A stretch of 32,018 bases of DNA, taken from contig CAZULK010000015.1 of the NCBI GenBank assembly GCA_964621225.1, forward strand, positions 1 through 32,018. The letters are read 5' to 3'. How positions within the stretch are numbered: the stretch's first letter is position 1; the number at the start of each line of letters is the position of its first letter. Below the pieces are notes generated by a model. It saw only the letters and a program-made list of their open reading frames with translations, did no database searches and had not been told where the DNA came from. Made by a program: the position numbers and the translations under genes. Source of the stretch: CAYNUJ01 sp964621225 (lineage in GTDB: Bacteria; Bacteroidota; Ignavibacteria; Ignavibacteriales; Melioribacteraceae). Of the stretch, positions 1 through 6,606 are shown piece after piece.

Positions 1-902
1 GTTTTTATATCGTCTACCGAACGGGTCAATCTTTTTTCGTTTTTCCTTATTACCGAAACAACCAAGGCATCGAATTGATCGAAGGGAATTTGTTTTAATA
101 TTCTTGCGGGAATTTTCAATTCGCCGTCATCTTTGGTTGTAAGCTTAATTAACGGTAATCTTTCATGTCTGCCGTGTTTTATCCCGCCTAAAATTATATC
201 AATTTTATTCTCCGGATTGGCGTTCAACCAGTTAAGAGTTACAACCAAATTCTTATCTTTTTTATTTCCGGAAACCGAAAATTGCGGGTCCAATTTAGAT
301 GGTACAAGAATGGAAACTTGGAATACATTATCTTGATTCGCAGGTTTTATTTTTATGTTCAATGGTTCGTCAAAGTCGGCTATGGGTGGTCTTTGTCCAT
401 GACCCATTCCCATGCCCATCATGTTTCTTCTCAAATAGTGCATCGGACCTAAGGAGGTATCTCTTTGCATACCATGATCAAAAAATCCTACCATCAGAGG
501 TCGTATGTCGGTTTTATTATTATTGAAAAAGACATCGCCGACCAATCTGGAATGGTATCCAAGCAGATGGTTTTGAGGAGAATAAACAGGTTTTGTCTTG
601 TCGAAAAAGACGGCAACTGCTGCGTCTTGATTCCGATCCATACTGCGGTGGTCGTCTATTACTTTATTGAAGAAAAGTACGTTAAAATATTCTTTCGGAA
701 CGGTGGTTATTATTCCGGTAGAGTCATATCCGTTGGAATAATTTATATCTCCCGGATTGGGGGAGAGAACTTCCACGGTAAAATCTTCCTGGTCGGCAAC
801 AGGTGTATCAACCACCAACTCCGTAGGTAAGGGCTTGCCGCAACTGAATAGCATCAGCGCGGCAGCAATTAAAAGGGTGATATTAATATTTATACTTTTC
901 AT
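1..902 (-). CDS. Lipoprotein of unknown function, 3' end beyond the window
   Basis: The open frame begins at an ATG at 902 and stays open for 300 codons to the window edge, so the C-terminus is missing. The first 21 residues are a lipoprotein signal (hydrophobic stretch, then LMLFSC with Cys21 as the lipidation site), so the product should sit in the cell envelope. A Met/Gly/His-rich segment (MMGMGMGHG) lies near the middle. The last third looks like beta-rich extracellular sequence with repeated Lys-Leu-Asn patterns, but I recognise no named family. It follows the other Met/Gly/His-rich lipoprotein gene on the same strand after 60 bp, with an intrinsic terminator between them, so it may depend on read-through. 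No good SD is visible before the ATG. Function is unknown; a role linked to the neighbouring lipoprotein is inferred from context only. Confidence 0.8.
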   Translation of the reverse strand, partial: MKSININITLLIAAALMLFSCGKPLPTELVVDTPVADQEDFTVEVLSPNPGDINYSNGYDSTGIITTVPKEYFNVLFFNKVIDDHRSMDRNQDAAVAVFFDKTKPVYSPQNHLLGYHSRLVGDVFFNNNKTDIRPLMVGFFDHGMQRDTSLGPMHYLRRNMMGMGMGHGQRPPIADFDEPLNIKIKPANQDNVFQVSILVPSKLDPQFSVSGNKKDKNLVVTLNWLNANPENKIDIILGGIKHGRHERLPLIKLTTKDDGELKIPARILKQIPFDQFDALVVSVIRKNEKRLTRSVDDIK

Positions 903-910
903 CTTTATTA

Positions 911-953
911 AAATATAAAAAATAAAAAAAAGATGTCTGCCGGAGCAGACATC
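911..953 (-). terminator. Intrinsic terminator or attenuator between the two lipoprotein genes
   Basis: A perfect 9-bp inverted repeat (gatgtctgc / gcagacatc, loop of 4) lies at 932-953. On the minus strand it is followed by a long T-rich tract (931 down to 911). It sits just after the stop of the 963-2187 gene and just before the start of the next lipoprotein gene, so it would limit expression of the downstream gene. Confidence 0.8.
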
Positions 954-962
954 AACAGTCAA

Positions 963-2187
963 TTAATTTACTTTATAAGGGATGCCCCATGTGTTTTCTT
1001 CTACCGGAGCAGAATCGTCGAATGCAACCTGTTTTGGAACTGCGTTGATTATAGCGTGTTTCCAACCGTGAGACTGACGGGTTTGCCATGTTTGTTCATA
1101 AATTTTTGTATAGCTTGTTCCGTCGAATGTTTCGGAGATCAATTCAAATTTCTTTTTAGCTCTGTGATGTTCGCCGCCTCTTATTGCGCCGTATGTTAAA
1201 GATACGAAATCTGTATCTGCGTAAGCGCTCTGTAATTCAACTCTTACTGTCACTTCCTGATTCCAATTCAGTGAAGGAAGCATGTGCATAAATCCATGAT
1301 GACCACCCGGTTCGCGGGTAATATAGTAATCATTAGGCGAACTAATGGAAAGTGTGTCTCCGCTGGGTAAAAATACTGTGACTTTTTGAATGGTGATATT
1401 ATCCGTTAATGTTCCGCCTTCGGGTAAAGACATTGCAACAATTCTCCATCCGTTTGCCATCAAGTCGTTATTACCCATTCCCTGGCCGCCAAAGCCTTCT
1501 GTTCCGCCGCCGTGCATTCCGNNNNNNNNNNNNNNNNNNNNNNNNNNNNNNNNNNNNNNNNNNNNNNNNNNNNNNNNNNNNNNNNNNNNNNNNNNNNNNN
1601 NNNNNNNNNNNNNNNNNNNNNCCTTGACCGCCACCATTACCGTTACCTCTTCCGTGCATACCGCCGGTATTATCTCCATTGCCCATTCCACCGCCTTGAG
1701 GTCCGCCATTTCCGTCGAAATTCATTGGGGAATTCATTTTTGCAAAAACTACATTTCTTGTCATTGTAGTAGAAAAATCTTTCGTAATTACAGTGTCTAC
1801 AGCAGAAGAATCTCTAACTGTGAATGGATCGTAAGATGCTGCAATTATTAAAGTTCCTTCGAATTTACGGGTAATAACACCATAAGCCGTATCTCCGTCG
1901 AATTGCACATCAAGTGTTCTTGAGATGCTGTTCATTTTCTGACCTATGCGAACGGGATAAATTAGATTATTTGTTTTACCCAAAAAATCCATTGCATTTT
2001 GTTCATTGTAATTAGGCTCGAAGGATTGGATTGCGTCATCTTCATCTATTAATTTAAGTAATGCCTCTTTGTCCGAAAGTGTTACCTCACTCGTCACCGG
2101 TAAATTGTCTTTTGAACATGCAGCAAAAAGTAAAATTCCTGCAAACAAGAGAGCCATCATTCTTGCGATTTCATTAATGCGTTTCAT
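963..2187 (-). CDS. Gly/Met/His-rich lipoprotein of unknown function, interrupted by an assembly gap
   Basis: Starts at ATG 2187 with a strong SD (GGAGG, 4 nt before the ATG) and ends at TAA 963. The N-terminal 24 residues are a lipoprotein signal ending in FAAC (Cys24). About 140 residues of unrecognised globular sequence follow. Then comes a low-complexity stretch rich in Gly, Met, His and Asn (motifs such as GGMHGRGNGNGGG before the gap and GMHGGG after it), and then a C-terminal domain of about 185 residues with beta-strand character. The gap is 100 N. The known bases total 1125, a multiple of 3, whereas 100 is not, so the apparent frame change across the gap is an artefact of an arbitrary gap length and both halves belong to one gene. 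A sigma-54-type promoter lies upstream and the next gene upstream encodes a sigma-54 activator. No family recognised; metal binding by the Met/His tract is only a possibility. Confidence 0.82.
1522..1621. other. Assembly gap of 100 N
   Basis: Exactly 100 undetermined bases, the conventional placeholder for a gap of unknown size. It falls inside the Gly/Met/His-rich low-complexity segment of the lipoprotein gene on the minus strand, which suggests that tandem or GC-rich repeats defeated the assembly. The true length should be a multiple of 3. Confidence 0.97.
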
Positions 2188-2233
2188 TTTTCCTCCAAAT
2201 TAGATTTTTGTTGAACTTGTTTGTTTGGAGTTT

Positions 2234-2250
2234 TGCATATACTGTGCCAA
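2234..2250 (-). promoter_or_regulatory. Sigma-54 (-24/-12) promoter of the Gly/Met/His-rich lipoprotein gene
   Basis: On the minus strand the sequence reads TTGGCAC-AGTAT-ATGCA. Compared with the consensus TGGCAC-N5-TTGCW, the -24 half is perfect and the -12 half differs by one base, with GG and GC exactly 12 bp apart. The predicted start of transcription is near 2223, giving a 5' leader of about 36 nt that contains the GGAGG ribosome site. The gene next door encodes a sigma-54 activator, which independently supports the call. Confidence 0.75.
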
Positions 2251-2267
2251 AATCCCATCGAATTTGT

Positions 2268-2290
2268 AACGCATTGTTTTACAATGAGTT
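2268..2290. promoter_or_regulatory. Palindrome upstream of the sigma-54 promoter, possible activator or repressor site
   Basis: AACGCATTG - 5 bp - CAATGAGTT is an inverted repeat with 8 of 9 positions matching, centred about 56 bp upstream of the predicted transcription start. This is close for a sigma-54 enhancer but within the range of a regulatory operator. Binding by the neighbouring activator is inferred. Confidence 0.4.
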
Positions 2291-2295
2291 AACAG

Positions 2296-2338
2296 AAATG
2301 GCCGGTCGCTTTAAATGCATGGAAATGCGTTTGAAATG
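2296..2338. repeat. Helically phased direct repeats, candidate upstream activating sequence
   Basis: AAATGC occurs at 2313, 2323 and 2334 (spacing 10 and 11 bp), with a weaker AAATGG at 2296. On the minus strand this reads as three GCATTT boxes about one helical turn apart, at roughly -90 to -115 from the predicted sigma-54 start site. That is the usual distance for enhancer sites of AAA+ activators. The array ends 15 bp before the 3' end of the activator gene. Confidence 0.5.
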
Positions 2339-2353
2339 CCTGGAAAATTACTT

Positions 2354-4759
2354 TCAGGTATTTGTCTCCAAGAAATGTTTAATAATTTCATCCAGATATG
2401 TGTGGTATCTTCTGGGGAGGTTTTTATATTTTGAATTTAATTTAGACTTCACATTTTCCAAATTTTCACCGGAAAACTTTTTAACGTCTTTCTCTATGTT
2501 CTGCAGATATTTACTTGTCTTGCTCTTCAATTTCGAATTTATTTCCTCATCGTCCGAGGAAGAGAGTTGCTTAACTGCATTTATTTCGTCGAAATTATTT
2601 TCAACAAAAAATTTGAAAAACATGCCTCTCAAGTTTTCCGAAACCAAAGTTCTGCTTACACCGCCCAATTCCTGAGCAGTTTCGTTTATGGATGAATGGG
2701 AGAATGATTTTTTTCTCAAGGAATCCAGAATGATTTCTTCTATCGAATCCTTTACTCCTCTTCTTAGTTCTTCCGGTAAATCTCCTAAATAAATGATGTC
2801 CCGCTTTTCACTGTCTGCAAAAATTGCTGCGCGTTTTATCACCGATTCCAACTGGCGCACATTTCCTTTCCATTCGGCTTTTTCCAATTGAGCGGCAACG
2901 CCTTTCGAAAGTTCCAATTTTGGTGAATGGGATTTTAGGAAATGTTTTGCAAGGGGAATAATATCTTCTTTCCTCTCCCTCAACGGTGGAAGTTGAATGT
3001 TAATTACATTCAATCTATAGAATAAATCTTCTCTGAATTCACCCGATTTAACTGCTTCTTCCAAATTCTTGTTTGTTGCCGCTATAATTCTTGCGTTGGT
3101 GAATGAAACCTCGGAGGAACCGACCCTGTGATATTCTCCGTTTTGCAACACTCTCAATAACTTCGATTGAAAAGAGGGACTTATTTCACCTATCTCGTCC
3201 AAGAAAATTGTTCCGTCTTTTGCTGCTTCGAACAAGCCTGCTTTATCCTCTATTGCATTAGTGAATGCACCTTTTACGTGTCCGAACAATTCGCTTTCCA
3301 ACAAAGATTCTGTTAATGCTGCGCAATTAACAGCCAAAAAGTTTTTCCCTTTTCTTCTGCTCAAATTGTGTAAGGCTCTTGCCACCAATTCTTTTCCGGC
3401 TCCGCTTTCGCCCATAATAAGAACAGTGGTTTCGGTATCGGCTACTTTTTTAATTAGATTAACCACCTTTTCCATTGCCGGACCGGAATAAATTATCCCT
3501 TCAAAATTTTTAATCTCACCATCGGGAATAATTACTGGTTCTTCAGCAGATTCCCTCGATTTTAATTCCTCGATTTCGGATTTGAGTTTTTCTATCTCTG
3601 TTTTCAGTTCCGCTTCATTTTCTTTTTCTGAATTTTCCATTTGAGCCTGTAAGGATTTCAGCTTATCTTCTTTTAATTTTAATTGTGATTTCAGTATTTC
3701 GCTTTCTTTTACTATGCTTTCCAAACTACGTCGGGAGCTGAAATATTCCAGAGACTTGGAGACCAATTCAACCGAAAAATACCCGAGCAGCAAGAAGGCA
3801 AAGTTCATCGAATAATCCAACGCTGCGTAGCATGCGGAATAGATAATAAAGAGAAGAAGAAAAGATATCCATAGTTTCTTTTCCCTCTCGCCCCAAATAA
3901 GAGTAAACATGATCAATAATACCAGAAAAGCGGAAGCCCAATGGAAATCCGTTCTTAAAAAGTTGTTATGTGTCAAATTGCTTAAAGCAAATGCATGAAT
4001 TCCAATCCCCGGCAGTTTGGCCGTGGGAGTAATATTTATATACTTAGCCAAAGTTTCGGCCGTAACTCCCACCAGAAGAATTTTATTATTCAAACTGAAT
4101 TCAAAATTATCTTTCGTTAAGAAATTTATGAGTGAAATTCGCCTGAAATTTTCGAACTTGAATTTCGGGTTGATATAAATTTCCCTTTCCATCGGTTGTT
4201 CATTAGAAACAAAGGAATAGAGTTGTGCCGAAAAAGCTTTTTCATCGGAAATTTTCAGTGGAATTTTAACATCATGCTCGTCATTATAATTAAGGTGACC
4301 GGTAAGGATTTTTTTATCTTTCATTTTGGGGGAAGGATAAAGTACCGACACTTCATTTCTGTCATTTTTTTGAATGACGGATCCGAATACAACATTGTTT
4401 TTCTTTTTTGCTTCTGTAATTAAAAGATCGGTGTAAATTTCTTGACTTGATAATTCCGGGGAAAGAAATACTTCCAGACCGATTGCGGAAACACCAAGCC
4501 GGTTTGCTTTATTCACTAATAGTGCATAGTAATTCCTTTTTAACGGCCATCCCAATTTGTTGATGTCGTTATCGGTTATTTCAACTATCACTATATTGCT
4601 GTCTCCATTGGAGGACATGAATTTATTTAAATAAGCCCGCACTCCTGCATTTACACCGGTCTCAAATCCTTTAAAAGAAATAATAACCAATAGAGCTATG
4701 ATGAGGGCTGAAGCTAAAATATACTTTTTATTTTGAAATATTTTTTGTCCGAAATCCAT
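2354..4759 (-). CDS. CHASE2-domain membrane sensor fused to a sigma-54-interacting AAA+ transcriptional activator
   Basis: The frame extends to a TTG at 4792, but the ATG at 4759 (801 aa) is the likelier start. Layout: one membrane segment at about 13-31; an extracytoplasmic CHASE2-type domain at about 40-265 (with a typical ITDNDINKLGWPLKR-like stretch); three close membrane segments at about 274-333; a coiled coil at about 345-404; then a sigma-54 AAA+ domain at about 418-650. That domain has Walker A GESGAGKE at 450, the sigma-54 contact loop as GAFTNA at 497 instead of GAFTGA, Walker B GTIFLDE at 516, and the R-finger region FREDLFYRLNV. A Fis-like helix-turn-helix follows at about 683-712, then a charged tail of about 90 residues not usual for the family. 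It is predicted to sense an envelope signal and open sigma-54 promoters from the membrane. The adjacent sigma-54 promoter at 2234-2250 is the obvious target. No response-regulator receiver domain or separate kinase is present, so sensing and activation are in one chain. Confidence 0.88.
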   Translation of the reverse strand: MDFGQKIFQNKKYILASALIIALLVIISFKGFETGVNAGVRAYLNKFMSSNGDSNIVIVEITDNDINKLGWPLKRNYYALLVNKANRLGVSAIGLEVFLSPELSSQEIYTDLLITEAKKKNNVVFGSVIQKNDRNEVSVLYPSPKMKDKKILTGHLNYNDEHDVKIPLKISDEKAFSAQLYSFVSNEQPMEREIYINPKFKFENFRRISLINFLTKDNFEFSLNNKILLVGVTAETLAKYINITPTAKLPGIGIHAFALSNLTHNNFLRTDFHWASAFLVLLIMFTLIWGEREKKLWISFLLLFIIYSACYAALDYSMNFAFLLLGYFSVELVSKSLEYFSSRRSLESIVKESEILKSQLKLKEDKLKSLQAQMENSEKENEAELKTEIEKLKSEIEELKSRESAEEPVIIPDGEIKNFEGIIYSGPAMEKVVNLIKKVADTETTVLIMGESGAGKELVARALHNLSRRKGKNFLAVNCAALTESLLESELFGHVKGAFTNAIEDKAGLFEAAKDGTIFLDEIGEISPSFQSKLLRVLQNGEYHRVGSSEVSFTNARIIAATNKNLEEAVKSGEFREDLFYRLNVINIQLPPLRERKEDIIPLAKHFLKSHSPKLELSKGVAAQLEKAEWKGNVRQLESVIKRAAIFADSEKRDIIYLGDLPEELRRGVKDSIEEIILDSLRKKSFSHSSINETAQELGGVSRTLVSENLRGMFFKFFVENNFDEINAVKQLSSSDDEEINSKLKSKTSKYLQNIEKDVKKFSGENLENVKSKLNSKYKNLPRRYHTYLDEIIKHFLETNT

Positions 4760-4822
4760 AATTGAATAAATTGATAGCAATGAATTATACAATTTAATAA
4801 ATTATAAATTAAGGGTGAAAAG

Positions 4823-5614
4823 ATGATAATGAATATTAAAGGTATAAATGTTGAATTGGCAGGGGACAAATCAAAAAGACAAATAATTTTTATCCATGGT
4901 TTCCCTTTCGATATGAGTATGTGGCAAAATCAATTTGATAAATTATCCGAAAACTATTGCTGCATTCGATACGACGTAAGAGGCTTGGGCAGCTCGTTTG
5001 TTGGAGACGGACAATACACAATGGAAGCTTATGTGAGTGACTTATTCATGATAATGGAAGAACTTAATTTAGATAAACCGGTGGTTTGCGGACTTTCGAT
5101 GGGTGGATACATAGCACTGAGGGCATTGGAAAGGGATGAAAGCAAGTTTTCCGGTGCAATTTTAATGGATACAAAACCCCAAGCTGACGATGATGCCGGA
5201 AAGCTTAAAAGAGCAGAAGCAATAAATAAAATTAACGTGGAAGGATTGGATAAATTTGTAGAAGAATTCGTCCCCAATACTTTTGCTCCGGAAACAATTA
5301 AAGAGAATGAGGAATTGTACAATTCGGTAATTCAAAAGGCAAAACAGCATGATCCAACAGGAGTGAAAGGAGCTTTGCTGGCAATGGTAAGCAGAACTTC
5401 CACCACAGGTTATTTGGAAAGATGTAAATTGCCGGTGCTATCGATTGTCGGTAATCTGGATAAATTAACTCCTCCACAAGTGATGAGGGAATTCACCCAA
5501 CAAATTAAGAATTCCGATTTTGCCATTGCTCCAAGGTGCGGGCATTTGCCTCCGTTGGAAAATCCCGGATTTGTCAATGATATGATTGAAGGGTTTTTGA
5601 AAAAAATTAATTAG
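4823..5614 (+). CDS. Alpha/beta-fold hydrolase
   Basis: 263 aa, full length for a small alpha/beta hydrolase. The oxyanion-hole motif HGFPFD lies at 25-30, the nucleophile elbow GLSMGG has Ser92, and the acid is probably Asp213 (in GNLDKLTPP). The catalytic His is His241 in CGHLPPLENP. A cap region lies at about 130-190. No signal peptide, so it is cytoplasmic. AGGGTGAAAAG provides a ribosome site before ATG 4823; an ATG at 4829 is an alternative. It resembles the group containing 3-oxoadipate enol-lactonases and carboxylesterases, but the substrate cannot be read from sequence. It is divergent from the CHASE2 activator, with only 63 bp between the starts, and is not part of the sdh operon. 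Confidence 0.88.
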   Translation: MIMNIKGINVELAGDKSKRQIIFIHGFPFDMSMWQNQFDKLSENYCCIRYDVRGLGSSFVGDGQYTMEAYVSDLFMIMEELNLDKPVVCGLSMGGYIALRALERDESKFSGAILMDTKPQADDDAGKLKRAEAINKINVEGLDKFVEEFVPNTFAPETIKENEELYNSVIQKAKQHDPTGVKGALLAMVSRTSTTGYLERCKLPVLSIVGNLDKLTPPQVMREFTQQIKNSDFAIAPRCGHLPPLENPGFVNDMIEGFLKKIN

Positions 5615-5940
5615 TGTTAATGAGTAATTTTACAGAATGTTAAGTAATGAGTTAATTTTATAATTTCCAGTACCTATTCATAAAAGCAGATAAACTTTTT
5701 AATGCTAAAACATTCTGATATTGATCTCGCGGGAAAGTTTACTGCCGAACCATTTATGAAAACATGAAAATTTTCCTCAATTTACCCGATAATCATTTTG
5801 ATTAAATTTTTAATAGGTTTATTTTTGAGGACGTTTAGTTTAGAATATAAAACAAAAGGTTTAATATTGTTAAACTCAGTTACACTTACCACAAAATCTA
5901 ATCAACTAATCACACCAAAACTATATCTAGGAGGATTTTA
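5615..5940. other. Intergenic region before the sdh/frd operon
   Basis: 326 bp without a credible gene. It holds an imperfect direct repeat (taatgagtaatttta at 5618 and taatgagttaatttta at 5645), the promoter at 5797-5827, a leader of about 106 nt with a small stem (GTTTAA/TTAAAC around 5860-5877), and the AGGAGG ribosome site at 5929. No obvious terminator follows the hydrolase gene. Confidence 0.7.
5797..5827 (+). promoter_or_regulatory. Bacteroidota-type housekeeping promoter of the sdh/frd operon
   Basis: TTTG at 5797-5800, a spacer of exactly 19 bp, then TATTTTTG at 5820-5827. This fits the known Bacteroidota sigma-A pattern (-33 TTTG, -7 TAnnTTTG). The predicted start near 5834 gives a leader of about 106 nt. 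Confidence 0.7.
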
Positions 5941-6606
5941 ATGGGCTGGCTTTCGGAAAGTCTCAATTCTTCTATCGGTAAAAAATTTGTTATGGCAATT
6001 ACCGGTGTGGCGCTTATTCTTTTCCTTATAATTCACCTTGCAGGTAACCTTACTTTGTACGGGGGAGAAGAAGCGTTCAATTCTTATGTTTCCACATTGG
6101 ACGTAGTAAAACCGGTAATAAGAGTGATAGAAGTAATATTACTAGCAGTATTTGTTGGTCATATCCTAAACGGAATAAGATTGACCATACAAAACTTGGG
6201 CGCTCGCCCTCAGAAATATGCGGTAAACGGTTCTAAAACCAATACGACTATTTATTCCAGAACAATGATAATTACCGGTAGCATTGTATTCATCTTTTTA
6301 GTAATGCATTTGTCTACCATCTGGGCTGCATTTAATCTTTCCGGCTCGGAAGTTGAACATGAATATTACAAAATAGTTGTAGATTGGTTTCAAAATCCGG
6401 TTTATGCATTAGCGTATGTTATCTCCGTTCTTTTGTTGGGATTCCATCTCAATCACGGATTCCAAAGCGCTTTTCAAACCTTTGGTTGGAATCACAACAA
6501 ATATTTTCCGTTTATAAAGAAATTAGGAACGGTTTATTCACTGATTATGGCAATAGGTTTTGCCTCAATCCCGATCTATTTTTTATTTTTCTATGGAGGT
6601 AACTAA
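5941..6606 (+). CDS. sdhC: Succinate dehydrogenase/fumarate reductase cytochrome b subunit
   Basis: 221 aa membrane subunit that anchors the SdhAB/FrdAB catalytic pair and exchanges electrons with the quinone pool. Five hydrophobic segments (about 17-35, 60-80, 100-128, 150-172 and 195-218) match the single-subunit type B cytochrome b558 with two hemes. Likely heme-ligand histidines sit in HLAGN, HILNGIRL, HLSTIW and HLNHGFQ. The start is fixed by a perfect AGGAGG at 5929-5934, six bases before ATG 5941. The stop overlaps the next gene by one base (TAATG), so translation is coupled. Sequence alone does not tell whether the complex runs as succinate dehydrogenase or fumarate reductase. Confidence 0.95.
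   Translation: MGWLSESLNSSIGKKFVMAITGVALILFLIIHLAGNLTLYGGEEAFNSYVSTLDVVKPVIRVIEVILLAVFVGHILNGIRLTIQNLGARPQKYAVNGSKTNTTIYSRTMIITGSIVFIFLVMHLSTIWAAFNLSGSEVEHEYYKIVVDWFQNPVYALAYVISVLLLGFHLNHGFQSAFQTFGWNHNKYFPFIKKLGTVYSLIMAIGFASIPIYFLFFYGGN

Noticed and set aside
963..2187. Two separate proteins on either side of the N gap
   Set aside because: The known bases sum to a multiple of 3 and the flanks share the same Gly/Met/His composition, so it is one gene with an arbitrarily sized gap.
4760..4792. Upstream TTG start of the CHASE2 activator
   Set aside because: TTG has no ribosome site and the ATG at 4759 directly precedes the expected N-terminus and membrane segment.
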